A stretch of DNA of 64,000 bases. It comes from Amycolatopsis sp. QT-25. Lineage in GTDB: Bacteria > Actinomycetota > Actinomycetes > Mycobacteriales > Pseudonocardiaceae. The notes below the pieces were generated by a model. That model was not told where the DNA came from, made no database searches, and worked only from the letters and a program-made list of their open reading frames with translations. Shown here piece after piece: positions 28,324 to 36,758 of the stretch. Every line of letters starts with the position of its first letter. Positions within the stretch are counted from its first letter, which is position 1. Made by a program: the position numbers and the translations under genes. The stretch covers positions 1,178,001-1,242,000 of the forward strand of contig NZ_CP120210.1 in NCBI RefSeq assembly GCF_029369745.1, in the 5' to 3' direction.

Positions 28324-28972
28324 CGAGGCGATGATCCGCGCCGGTGTGTCGGCGATCCTGGCCGCGGACGCCGGGATCGAAGTGGTCGCGGAGGCCGGGG
28401 ACGGCCGCGCCGCCGTCGAGCAGGCGCGGGCGACCAGGCCGGACGTCGTCCTCCTCGACATCCGGATGCCGGTCATGGACGGGCTCAAGGCGGCCGAAGA
28501 GATCCGCCGGCTGCTGCCCGGGATCGGCGTGATCATGCTGACCACGTTCGGCGAGGACACCTACATCGAGCGCGCGCTGAGCCTCGGCGCGAGCGGTTTC
28601 CTGGTGAAGTCCGGTGATCCGCGCGAACTGCTGTCCGGCATCCACGCGGTGGCCGGCGGCGCGGCGTTCCTTTCGCCGAAGGTCGCGCAGCGGGTCATCG
28701 CGCGCTTCTCCGGCAGCCGGCTGTCCCGTGCCGAAGAGGCGCGGGCTCTGATCGGCAAGCTGACCCCGCGCGAACAGGAAGTGCTGGCACTGCTGGGTTC
28801 AGGACTGTCCAATGCGGACATCGCGGCCAAGCTGTTCGTGGTCGAGGGCACGGTGAAGGCCTACGTGAGCACCATTCTCAACCGGCTCGGCGCGCGGAAC
28901 CGGGTGCAGGCCGCGATCACCGCGTACGAGGCGGGGCTGGTCGGCGGGGAACCGGAGGCGTCCAGCCGCTGA
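28298..28972 (+). CDS. NarL/LuxR-type response regulator
   Basis: A 224-residue regulator: receiver domain with acidic ADDE near the start and phospho-Asp in DVVLLDIRMPVMDG, then a LuxR helix-turn-helix (LTPREQEVLALLGSGLSNAD). It begins inside the end of the kinase gene, implying coupled translation and a cognate pair. Its end overlaps the convergent FAD monooxygenase by 56 bp. Confidence 0.93.
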   Translation: MIRVVLADDEAMIRAGVSAILAADAGIEVVAEAGDGRAAVEQARATRPDVVLLDIRMPVMDGLKAAEEIRRLLPGIGVIMLTTFGEDTYIERALSLGASGFLVKSGDPRELLSGIHAVAGGAAFLSPKVAQRVIARFSGSRLSRAEEARALIGKLTPREQEVLALLGSGLSNADIAAKLFVVEGTVKAYVSTILNRLGARNRVQAAITAYEAGLVGGEPEASSR

Positions 28973-30038
28973 CGCCGGCGCCGAGGCGGGCGGTGAGCGC
29001 ACCGGGCAGCAGGCGGAACACGCCGTTGCGGACGGCCACGGCGAGCGGATTGCGCAGCTGGGGACCCATCTTTCCGGCCCGCACCGAGGATTTGACGACC
29101 GCTTGGCTGCGCGGGCGGCGCTGTTCGTCGTAACTCTTCAGCGCGGCGTCGACGTCTTCGGTGGCACTCAGCGCGGCGGCGAGGACGACGGCGTCTTCGA
29201 TCGCCTGGCAGCCGCCTTGGCCGAGGAACGGCGGCATCGCGTGCGCCGCGTCGCCGAGAAGCGCGACGCGGCCCCGCACGTAGGACGGCAGGGGAGTGCC
29301 GAGCAAGTGGAGATCGTGGTGGAGCAGCGTCTCCGGCGTGGTCGCGGCGATGAGTTCGGGAATGGGCTCGTGCCAGCCACCGAAGCGGTTTCGCAGATAT
29401 GCCTTCGGGTCCTCGTACCGGACGCCCGCCTCGGCGACGTAGCTCGCCCACCAGTAGACGTGACCGTCGTGGAGCGGGATGACGCCGATCTCGGCACCGT
29501 CGTCCCAGCTCGTGCTGAGCTCGACCTGGCGCGGGAGGGTGGTCACCGCGCGGAAGGCCGTGCTGCCGCTGTAGACCGGTCCGGGATGCCGTGGCCACAG
29601 CTGTTCGCGGGCCGTGCTGTGGATTCCGTCGGCGGCGACGATGACGTCGGCGCCGAGTTCGTCGAGTTCGGTGACCTCGACGCCGGTGCGAACGCGGCCG
29701 TCGGGCAGGGTGTCGCGGAGAGCGCCGATGAGGTCCGCGCGGTGGATGGCGGCGAGTGGACGGCCGTGATGGCGGCGGAACACCTCGGCGTCCCAACGGG
29801 TGATGCGGCGGCCTTCGCGGTCATGGAGTCCGCCGGAGGACTGCTCGCGCAGCTTGCCGAGGTGGACGCCCAGGGTTTCGAGTGCGCGCAAGGCATTCGG
29901 CCAGAGGGAAATGCCGGCGCCGACGGCGGCGAGTTCCGGCGCCTGTTCGAGGACGATGACCTCCCAGCCGATGCCGTGCAGTCCGATGGCGGCGCTCAAC
30001 CCGCCGATTCCTCCGCCGATCACGATCGCTTTGCGCAT
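28917..30038 (-). CDS. FAD-dependent monooxygenase (salicylate hydroxylase-like)
   Basis: A 373-residue group A flavoprotein hydroxylase. It has the Rossmann motif AIVIGGGIGGLSAAIGLH, a DG motif (VIVAADGIHS), and the GD motif RVALLGDAAHAMPPFLGQGG. It uses NAD(P)H, oxygen and an aromatic or similar substrate that cannot be named. It is divergent from a TetR gene, with two operator palindromes directly before its ATG, so it is probably repressed until a ligand appears. The C-terminal tail is proline-rich. Confidence 0.88.
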   Translation of the reverse strand: MRKAIVIGGGIGGLSAAIGLHGIGWEVIVLEQAPELAAVGAGISLWPNALRALETLGVHLGKLREQSSGGLHDREGRRITRWDAEVFRRHHGRPLAAIHRADLIGALRDTLPDGRVRTGVEVTELDELGADVIVAADGIHSTAREQLWPRHPGPVYSGSTAFRAVTTLPRQVELSTSWDDGAEIGVIPLHDGHVYWWASYVAEAGVRYEDPKAYLRNRFGGWHEPIPELIAATTPETLLHHDLHLLGTPLPSYVRGRVALLGDAAHAMPPFLGQGGCQAIEDAVVLAAALSATEDVDAALKSYDEQRRPRSQAVVKSSVRAGKMGPQLRNPLAVAVRNGVFRLLPGALTARLGAGVSGWTPPVPRRPAPPRTR

Positions 30039-30049
30039 GTCGACCTCCT

Positions 30050-30080
30050 CTACATCTGTAGAGTACTACTACACTTGTAG
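30050..30080. promoter_or_regulatory. Twin TetR operators abutting the TetR start
   Basis: CTACATCTGTAG (30050-30061) and CTACACTTGTAG (30069-30080) are two 12-bp palindromes 19 bp apart. The second overlaps a -10-like TACACT (30070-30075) and ends one base before the GTG of the TetR gene, so binding would block both divergent promoters. Confidence 0.75.
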
Positions 30081-30081
30081 A

Positions 30082-30627
30082 GTGCGAAAGGCGACGATCG
30101 GGGACGCGGCCATCGAGGTGATCGCGGCCGAAGGGATGCGGGGGCTGACGCATCGCGCCGTCGACCGGGTCGCCGGGCTGCCGCCGGGCTCGACCTCGTA
30201 TTACGCGCGGACGCGGGCGGCGCTGCTGGAGCTGGCGATCTCGCGGATGGTCGAACTCGACGAAGTCACCCTCGACCCGCCGCCCGGACGGCTGGCCGAG
30301 TACGTGGCGGGGTTCGCCCACGCGGCGATCACGAACGGGCGGACGCGGATGCTCGCGCGGTACGAGTTCGCGCTGGAGGCGACGCGGCGGCCGGAGCTGC
30401 GCGAGGCCTACGACCGCGGGGGACTGGTCATCCGGCGGCGGTGCGCCGAGGTGCTCGCGGGATGCGGATCCGCGGAGCCGGAGCGGCACGCGCGGGTGCT
30501 CGTCGCGTGGCTGGACGGGACGATCTTCGACGCGCTGGCCGGGACCGGCTCACTGCGGCCGCCCGGTTTGGAGGAGCTGACGCGGGGGGCGCGGGAGGTG
30601 CTGGCGGGGCTCGGGGTGGCGGGGTAG
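30082..30627 (+). CDS. TetR family regulator
   Basis: A 181-residue protein with an N-terminal helix-turn-helix (IGDAAIEVIAAEGMRGLTHR, then AGLPPGSTSYYARTRAALL, the PGSTSYYF-type signature) and a helical ligand domain. The GTG at 30082 is set by the operator directly upstream and by a -10-like TACACT six bases before it, so it is probably leaderless. It is predicted to repress the divergent monooxygenase and itself. The TAG stop (30625-30627) lies in a dispersed repeat. Confidence 0.85.
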   Translation: MRKATIGDAAIEVIAAEGMRGLTHRAVDRVAGLPPGSTSYYARTRAALLELAISRMVELDEVTLDPPPGRLAEYVAGFAHAAITNGRTRMLARYEFALEATRRPELREAYDRGGLVIRRRCAEVLAGCGSAEPERHARVLVAWLDGTIFDALAGTGSLRPPGLEELTRGAREVLAGLGVAG

Positions 30628-30647
30628 CGGGGGACCTTTGCTATCGC
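30626..30647. repeat. Dispersed 22-bp repeat, copy 10, at the TetR stop
   Basis: AGCGGGGGACCTTTGCTATC plus GC. Its first two bases belong to the TAG stop of the TetR gene. Confidence 0.85.
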
Positions 30648-30682
30648 CAGGGGCCCTGACCTGGGGCTTTGTCCAGGAAGGA

Positions 30683-30704
30683 AGCAAGGGACCTTTGCTG
30701 TCGC
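30683..30704. repeat. Dispersed 22-bp repeat, copy 11
   Basis: AGCAAGGGACCTTTGCTGTC plus GC, in the gap between the convergent TetR and ABC permease genes. Confidence 0.85.
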
Positions 30705-30721
30705 CATGCCCGGAGGCACGA

Positions 30722-30743
30722 GCGGTAGCAAAGGTCCCTTGCT
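30722..30743. repeat. Dispersed 22-bp repeat, copy 12
   Basis: GCGGTAGCAAAGGTCCCTTG plus CT, inverted relative to copy 11 and 5 bp after the end of the leftward permease gene. Copies 11 and 12 can pair over about 20 bp. Confidence 0.85.
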
Positions 30744-30748
30744 CTCCT

Positions 30749-31495
30749 TCAGGCGTCGCGCCGCCGCAGCACGGTGGAACCGGTGGCGAGACCGGCCGCC
30801 GCCCACGCCATGCAGAGCGCGATGCCGACCCAGGGAGCGTAGGGCGCGACGCCGCCGAAGATCGGGTTCGGCTGTCCGGGTGTCACCATCGCGTTGACGC
30901 CCGCGAAGCCGGGGAAGTAGTTCACGAGATGTTCCCCGCCCAGCGAACCGGCGAACATCGGAATCATCACCAGCAGCACGAAGACCGTCACGATCGTCCC
31001 CGCCGTGCTCCGGAGCGCCGTCCCGAGGCCGAGACAGAGCAGGCCCAGCAGCGCGAAATAGCCGCCCATGCCCGCCGAGGTCGCGAGGACCTCGCCCACC
31101 GGCGAATCCCGCTCGGAGATCAGCGGTGCCGAGACCGCCACGCCGGCGAGAGTGTTCAGGACGCCGTAGCCGAACAACACCGGCAGCAGGACGGCCGATT
31201 TCGCCGCGAGGACCCGGTTCCGCGTCGGGACCCATTGCAGCGTCGAGCGGATGCTGCCGCTGGCGTACTCGCTCGTGATGAACAGCGTCGCCAGCGCGAC
31301 CACGGCGAACTGCGTGAGGTAGAACGCCGCTCCGGTCACCACGGCGTGCGGGGCCATCGGGCGCTCGCTGCCGTCTTGCAGCGCGAAACCGAGAGCGGCC
31401 GAGTAGGCGAGCATCAGGAGAACTCCGCTGATCAGGCACCACCAGGTGGACCGGACCGACCAGAACTTGGTCCATTCCGAAGAAATCGTGTTCAT
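30749..31495 (-). CDS. ABC-2 type transporter permease
   Basis: A 248-residue membrane protein with six hydrophobic segments. It begins MNTISSEWTKFWSVRSTWWC, the usual start of ABC-2 permeases of the NatB/YhaP kind, and has SEYASGSIRSTLQWVPTRNR after the second helix. It pairs with the ATPase at 32523. The ATG overlaps the stop of the secreted hydrolase gene lying between them. The exported substrate is unknown. Confidence 0.85.
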   Translation of the reverse strand: MNTISSEWTKFWSVRSTWWCLISGVLLMLAYSAALGFALQDGSERPMAPHAVVTGAAFYLTQFAVVALATLFITSEYASGSIRSTLQWVPTRNRVLAAKSAVLLPVLFGYGVLNTLAGVAVSAPLISERDSPVGEVLATSAGMGGYFALLGLLCLGLGTALRSTAGTIVTVFVLLVMIPMFAGSLGGEHLVNYFPGFAGVNAMVTPGQPNPIFGGVAPYAPWVGIALCMAWAAAGLATGSTVLRRRDA

Positions 31496-32526
31496 CGCGC
31501 GCTCCACTGCTTGAAGAAGGCGGTCAGCCGGTCACGGAAGAAGTCCAGCGCCTTCCACGAATCGATCGAGCCGTACTGGTTCTCGATCTCCGTCGGCGGG
31601 AGGTGCGGTCGCAGCCCCAGCTGGTCGACCAGGATCGCCGCGTCGGTCACCGACGAATGGCCGCTGTCCTCGACCAGGTCCTGCTCCTTCGGCCCGGTGA
31701 GCCGCGGCCAGGTCTCGTTCCACGACGGCCGGTAGTACTTTTCGCCGGTCGGGCTGGTCAGCAGCAGGAAAGGCCGGTCGAGGGACGTGCTGCCGAAGAA
31801 CGGGCCGTCGACGTTCACGCCCGCCTTGATCCGCCGGTCGGCGGCCATCGCGGTGGCGGTCGCCGAACCGCCCGCCGAGTGACCGGCCATCCCGATCTTC
31901 GTGGCGTCGATCGACCAGCGCCGGTCCTTCAGCAGGGTGTCGACGACGAACGTCGTGTCGATCGCGCGGTTCGCGATCGCGGCGGGCCAAGGGTCGTCCG
32001 ACCGTCCACAGGCGACACACTGGCGCAGCCCGTCGGGGAACTCCGTCGCCCAGGCTTCGTAGGCGTGATCGATCCCGGCCACCACGAAACCCTGTGCGGC
32101 GAGGTGTTCGGCCACCGAGGTGAGCGTGATCCGGTTGTTGCCCGCGCCCGGCGAAAGCAGCACCAGCGGACGTCGCCCAGGAAGAGACGGCGCGTTCTCG
32201 CGCGAGTGGACCCGCACCTTGCTCAGCGTGTCCGGCGGCAGGTCGAGTTTCCGGCCGGCGATCGCCGCGGCCGACTCCGCCGGGGACATGTACAGCGGCG
32301 CGCGGCCGAGCGGAACCGCCGGATACCAGACGTCGACCATCAGTTCGCGCCGCTTTTCGGGCACCCAGGGGTCGGCTCTCCGCTGATCGGTGAGGTGCAT
32401 CGTGCGCAACCCGATCGGGAACGGGCCACCCGGTGCGGGCAGCGACAGTTCCGGCGCCGCCGACGCGGCCGCCGGCACCCCCAGCAGGCCGGCGATCACC
32501 GCCACCAGGACCATGAGTGACTTCAT
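31492..32526 (-). CDS. Secreted alpha/beta-hydrolase (PAF acetylhydrolase-like)
   Basis: A 344-residue protein with a Sec signal peptide (about residues 1-24, ending AAASAAPE) and the nucleophile elbow GMAGHSAGGSATATAMA. The upstream segment RPLVLLSPGAGNNRITLTSV supplies the oxyanion region, and an acidic residue and His follow (VEDSGHSSVTD). It resembles platelet-activating-factor acetylhydrolase II and related secreted lipases or esterases. It is placed between ABC ATPase and permease genes with ATGA overlaps on both sides, so all three are co-translated. Confidence 0.85.
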   Translation of the reverse strand: MKSLMVLVAVIAGLLGVPAAASAAPELSLPAPGGPFPIGLRTMHLTDQRRADPWVPEKRRELMVDVWYPAVPLGRAPLYMSPAESAAAIAGRKLDLPPDTLSKVRVHSRENAPSLPGRRPLVLLSPGAGNNRITLTSVAEHLAAQGFVVAGIDHAYEAWATEFPDGLRQCVACGRSDDPWPAAIANRAIDTTFVVDTLLKDRRWSIDATKIGMAGHSAGGSATATAMAADRRIKAGVNVDGPFFGSTSLDRPFLLLTSPTGEKYYRPSWNETWPRLTGPKEQDLVEDSGHSSVTDAAILVDQLGLRPHLPPTEIENQYGSIDSWKALDFFRDRLTAFFKQWSAR

Positions 32527-33440
32527 GCCGCGACTCCCGTTCCGTATTCGACCGAAGAAGCGGTCAGTTCCATGTACGCCTGTTCCAGTGACGCGGTCCG
32601 TTCGGCCAGCCCGTGCACGCGGATCCCGAGTTCGTGCACCGCGTCGCCGACGAGGTGCACGCCCAAGTCGTGCACGATCAGTTCGTCCCGATCGGATTCC
32701 GTGGTCGCCCCGAGGGCACGCAGTCGCTGTTCGAGGGTGCGCAGGTCGGCGGGAGCGGGCACCCGCACCGCGACCGACGTCCGCGAATTACCCGCGATGA
32801 ATTCGTCGACCGGCGCGTCGGCGAGCAGTTTCCCCTTGCCGATGACGACCAGTCTGTCGGCGGTCAGCTGCATTTCGCTCATCAGATGGCTCGACACGAA
32901 CACCGTGCGGCCCTCCTCCGCGAGCGACCGCATCAGCTGACGCACCCAGCGGACACCGTCGGGGTCGAGGCCGTTGACCGGTTCGTCGAACATCAGCACA
33001 CCCGGGTCGCCCAGCAGCGCACCGGCGATCCCGAGCCGCTGCCCCATGCCGAGCGAAAACGCCCCGGCTCGTTTGCCCGCGACGTCGGTGAGCCCGACCG
33101 TCGCGAGCACCTCGTCCACCCGGCTCGCCGGGATCCCGTTGCTGCGTGCCATGGCCAGGAGGTGCTTGCCCGCGCTCCGCCCCGGGTGCAGCGCCTTGGC
33201 TTCGAGCAGCGCGCCGACCTCGCGCAGCGGATACCGCAGCTCGGCGTAGGTCTTGCCGCCGATCCGGACCGCACCCGCGCTCGGCGCGTCGAGGCCGAGT
33301 GTCATCCGCATCGTCGTCGACTTGCCCGCGCCGTTGGGACCGAGGAAACCGGTCACCTTGCCCGGCTCGACGGCGAACGTCAGCCCGTCGACCACCGTCT
33401 TCTCGCCATAGCGCTTCGTGAGTCCTCGAAGCGTGATCAT
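32523..33440 (-). CDS. ABC transporter ATP-binding protein
   Basis: A 305-residue ATPase with Walker A GFLGPNGAGKSTTMRM, signature FSLGMGQRLGIAG (LGMGQ in place of LSGGQ, common in ABC-2 ATPases), and Walker B VLMFDEPVNGLDPDG. A C-terminal domain typical of drug or antibiotic exporter ATPases follows (about residues 215-300). The start at 33440 has AAGGAGG upstream. It is the first gene of the ATPase-hydrolase-permease operon and overlaps the hydrolase by four bases. Confidence 0.9.
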   Translation of the reverse strand: MITLRGLTKRYGEKTVVDGLTFAVEPGKVTGFLGPNGAGKSTTMRMTLGLDAPSAGAVRIGGKTYAELRYPLREVGALLEAKALHPGRSAGKHLLAMARSNGIPASRVDEVLATVGLTDVAGKRAGAFSLGMGQRLGIAGALLGDPGVLMFDEPVNGLDPDGVRWVRQLMRSLAEEGRTVFVSSHLMSEMQLTADRLVVIGKGKLLADAPVDEFIAGNSRTSVAVRVPAPADLRTLEQRLRALGATTESDRDELIVHDLGVHLVGDAVHELGIRVHGLAERTASLEQAYMELTASSVEYGTGVAA

Positions 33441-33575
33441 CCGCGTCCTCCTTCGTGTCCTTGAATCCTCCGACGTGGGGACCTTCGAGGGCAGTGCTCC
33501 GAAGTCATCGGCCACCCCTTACTTTCGACAGGTGCCGGTCGGCACAAGTCACCGCGGAAAGGCACAATCGGCGCC

Positions 33576-34364
33576 ATGACCACCCGCGAACAACGGCGCG
33601 TGAATCCGCTCGACCTGGTGATGCTCGTACTCGCCGTGTTCTCCGTCGGGCTGCTCGCCTACGTGACGTTCTTCCCGCATTCGGAGGAGACGGCGCATCG
33701 TGTCTTCATCATCGACATCGTGGTGTGCGGGATCTTCGCGCTGGAATTCCTGTGGCGGTGGCGGCGCACCGGCTGGGAGAAGCGGTTCCCGCTGCGCAAC
33801 TGGTACGAGATCCTCGGCATGATCCCCATCGCGCATCCGGCGCTGCGCGGGTTCCGGCTGTTGCGGATCGTCGTGGTGCTGGTCCGGCTCGCCCGTACGG
33901 CGGACCGCGCGTTCGGGGAGCGGTTCACGCAGCGGCTGGTCGAACGGCTTTCGCGGCCGATCGTGCTCGCGATCAAGAAGCCGATCACGATCGCGGTGCT
34001 CGACGAGGTCGTGAAGGTGCTGGAAACCGGGAACTATCCGCAGAACCTCGCGCGCTCCCTCGGTGAGAACCAGTCGTTGCTGCGGGCGATCATCGCCGAG
34101 AAGCTCAAGAACGATCCGCAGGCGGGACGGCTTTCGAAGCTGCCGTTCCACGACGAGGTGGTGCGTTCGGTGATCGACACCGCGATGCGCGTGCTCCTCG
34201 AGGTGCTCATCGATCCGCGGACCGACGAGTTCTTCGCGCACGTGGTGCGGGAGAACCGGGAGCAGATCAGGAGCGCGGTGCAGCTGGGGTTGAGCGAGCG
34301 TGCGGACGACGAGGAGCTGGCGGCGCAGCTGCCGACCCGGCCTCAGCACCAGATGATGGACTGA
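33576..34364 (+). CDS. Voltage-sensor-like membrane protein without a pore
   Basis: A 262-residue protein. Four N-terminal hydrophobic segments at about residues 11-33, 41-61, 75-87 and 92-106 are arranged like S1-S4 of voltage-gated channels. S3 carries RNWYEILGMIPI (compare NWxDxxxxxP), and S4 has Arg at 91, 94, 97, 104, 107 and 111 (GFRLLRIVVVLVRLAR). No S5-pore-S6 region follows; residues 112-262 are a soluble helical domain. It could sense voltage, conduct protons or be a degenerate channel. It stands alone, divergent from the ABC operon. Confidence 0.7.
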   Translation: MTTREQRRVNPLDLVMLVLAVFSVGLLAYVTFFPHSEETAHRVFIIDIVVCGIFALEFLWRWRRTGWEKRFPLRNWYEILGMIPIAHPALRGFRLLRIVVVLVRLARTADRAFGERFTQRLVERLSRPIVLAIKKPITIAVLDEVVKVLETGNYPQNLARSLGENQSLLRAIIAEKLKNDPQAGRLSKLPFHDEVVRSVIDTAMRVLLEVLIDPRTDEFFAHVVRENREQIRSAVQLGLSERADDEELAAQLPTRPQHQMMD

Positions 34365-34367
34365 GCG

Positions 34368-36758
34368 TCAGCTCCCGCCGCGCCGCGTGGTGCGCCGGGT
34401 CGGCGCGGCGTTCAGCGGGTCTTCCGGCCAGGGATGCTTCGGGTAGCGCCCGCGGAGATCGGCGCGCACGGCCGCGTAACCGTTGCGCCAGAACGACTCC
34501 AGATCGGCGGTGACCGCGGCGGGCCGTCCGGCCGGCGACAGCAGGTGCAGCACGACGGGGACGCCCGCCAGCTCCGGGGTCGCGAGCCAGCCGAAGGTCT
34601 CCTGCAGTTTCACGGCCAGCACCGGCTGTTCATCCGAGTAGTCGACCCGGATCCGCGATCCCGACGGCACCTCCAGCCGGTCGGGTGCCAGTTCGTCCAG
34701 ACGCGACGCTTCGGGCCAGGGCAGCAGCCCGCGCAACGCGGCGCCCGCGTCCAGCGAAGCCAGATCCGACCGGCGGCGCGCCGTCCCGAGGTCGAGCCAG
34801 TGATCCAGAGTGGACAGCAATGTCGTCGAATCCACCGCGGGCCAAGGCGAGCCCAGCACTCGATGCAGGAACGCCAGCCGTTCGCGCAGCCGCCGCCCGT
34901 CCTCCGACCAGCGCAGCAGGCCGAGCCCTTCGGCACGCAAGCCCTCCAGCAGCGCGGCGCGGATCGCGTCCGGCGCGGGCGAGCGCAACGGTTTCTCCGA
35001 GAGCACGATCGCCCCGAGCCGCCGCACCGAACGCGCCACGACGTCACCCGAAGACCAGCGCACTTCGTCCACAGAGGACACCAGATTCGGCGCCGCGCGG
35101 ACGGCGAGTTTCTCGTCCGCGGGCGCGGCCAGCCGGATGATGCCCTGCGCGCGGCCGGGATCCCTGGTCGCTTCGGCCACCGCCAGCCATTCGACGTCGG
35201 CCAGTCCGCTGCCGCGCGGAAGTTCGGCCGCCGTCCCACCGGCCATCAGGTACACCGGTGTCCCCGCGGAACGCCGTCGCGCGAGCCGCTCAGGATGCGC
35301 CAGCGCCACGACCAATGCCGGATCGGCGGCGTTGCCGCCATCGGGCACCAGCTTGGAAAGCCTTCGCACGTCCCGCTTCCAGCGCTCGTCACCGCGCACT
35401 CGCCGCAGTTCGGCTTCGAGATCGGTCAGCGTGCCACCACTGTCGAGCAGCGCGACGACTTCGGCCGCCGAACGCGCGTTGGTCCGCGCCGCGCCGTCCA
35501 GCAGTGCCCTCGCCAGCCGAGGATGCAGGCCCAGTCCGGCCATCTTCCGGCCGCGCTCGGTCACCGTCCCGTCTTCCGCGGTCGCCCCGAGCGTGACCAG
35601 CAGCGCGCGCCCGGCGGCCAGCGCCCCTTCACCGGGCGGATCCCACCAGGAGAGGGCGGAACCGTCCGGGGTGGACCAGCACGCGAGCTCCAGCGCGAAC
35701 CGTGCCAGTTCGGCCGTGCGGATCTCGGGTTCGGGGTAGGCGGGCAGGGAACCCTGTTCGTGCGCCGCCCAGCACCGGTACACACGTCCCGGCGCCTCAC
35801 GTCCGGCGCGGCCGGCGCGCTGCTCGGCGACCGCGGCCGAAACGCGGACCGTCGCCAGCCCCGGCAGGCCGCGCCGATGATCGACCCGCGGCACGCGTGA
35901 CAATCCGCAGTCCACCACGGCGCGCACGCCCGGCACGGTCAGACTGGATTCGGCGACCGACGTCGAGAGCACCACCCGGCGGCGGTCGCGCGGGCGCAAC
36001 GCGTCGTCCTGGCTCGCCGGCGAAAGGCGTCCGTGCAGGGGAAGCACATCGGCGTCCAGGCCGCCGAGCAGACCGCTCACCCTGGCGATCTCGCCCGCGC
36101 CGGGCAGGAACGCCAGCACGTCACCGTCCCCTTCGGACAGTGCTTTGCCGATCACCCGGGCGACGGTCGACTCGACTCGTTCGCCGCGCGCGGGCGGGGA
36201 GTACGAGACGTCGACCGGATAGGTCCTCGCCTGCGCGGTGACGACCGGCGCGTCCCCGAGCAGCGCGGCCAGCCGCCCGGAGGCCACGGTGGCGGACGTC
36301 GCGAGCAGGCGCAGGTCGTCCCGCAGGCCGGCGCGCACGTCCAGCAGCAACGCGAGCAGCAGGTCCGCGTCGAGATGCCGTTCGTGGCATTCGTCGAGCA
36401 GGACGGTCGAAACCCCGCTCAGTTCGGGATCGCCCTGCACTCGCCGGACCAGCAACCCGGACGTCACCACTTCGATCCGGGTCGAAGAGGACACCTTCCG
36501 GTCACCGCGGACCGAATAACCGACCGTCTCGCCGACCCGTTCGCCCAGCAGGGACGCCATCCGCGCCGCCGCGGCCCGTGCGGCCAGCCGCCTCGGTTCG
36601 GCGACGATCACCCGGCCTTCGCCGTCGTCCAGCGCGAGCGGCACCAAAGTGGTCTTGCCGGTGCCAGGAGGCGCGACGAGCACCGCGGTGCCGTGCGTGT
36701 CGAGAGCGGCTTCGAGTTCGGGCAGGACGGCGCGAACCGGCAGATCGGGAAGGGTCAC
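34368..36758 (-). CDS. hrpB: ATP-dependent helicase HrpB
   Basis: A 796-residue DExH-box helicase. Walker A is VLVAPPGTGKTTLVPLAL near residues 28-45, the DExH box is LLDECHERHLDADL, motif III SAT is in LLATSATV, and motif VI is QRAGRAGREAPG. The C-terminus has the HrpB-specific region rich in PWPEASRLDELAPDRLEVPS and ends PKHPWPEDPLNAAPTRRTT. It is an RNA helicase-like protein of poorly known role. The GTG start overlaps the stop of the solute-binding lipoprotein gene. Confidence 0.92.
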   Translation of the reverse strand: MTLPDLPVRAVLPELEAALDTHGTAVLVAPPGTGKTTLVPLALDDGEGRVIVAEPRRLAARAAAARMASLLGERVGETVGYSVRGDRKVSSSTRIEVVTSGLLVRRVQGDPELSGVSTVLLDECHERHLDADLLLALLLDVRAGLRDDLRLLATSATVASGRLAALLGDAPVVTAQARTYPVDVSYSPPARGERVESTVARVIGKALSEGDGDVLAFLPGAGEIARVSGLLGGLDADVLPLHGRLSPASQDDALRPRDRRRVVLSTSVAESSLTVPGVRAVVDCGLSRVPRVDHRRGLPGLATVRVSAAVAEQRAGRAGREAPGRVYRCWAAHEQGSLPAYPEPEIRTAELARFALELACWSTPDGSALSWWDPPGEGALAAGRALLVTLGATAEDGTVTERGRKMAGLGLHPRLARALLDGAARTNARSAAEVVALLDSGGTLTDLEAELRRVRGDERWKRDVRRLSKLVPDGGNAADPALVVALAHPERLARRRSAGTPVYLMAGGTAAELPRGSGLADVEWLAVAEATRDPGRAQGIIRLAAPADEKLAVRAAPNLVSSVDEVRWSSGDVVARSVRRLGAIVLSEKPLRSPAPDAIRAALLEGLRAEGLGLLRWSEDGRRLRERLAFLHRVLGSPWPAVDSTTLLSTLDHWLDLGTARRRSDLASLDAGAALRGLLPWPEASRLDELAPDRLEVPSGSRIRVDYSDEQPVLAVKLQETFGWLATPELAGVPVVLHLLSPAGRPAAVTADLESFWRNGYAAVRADLRGRYPKHPWPEDPLNAAPTRRTTRRGGS

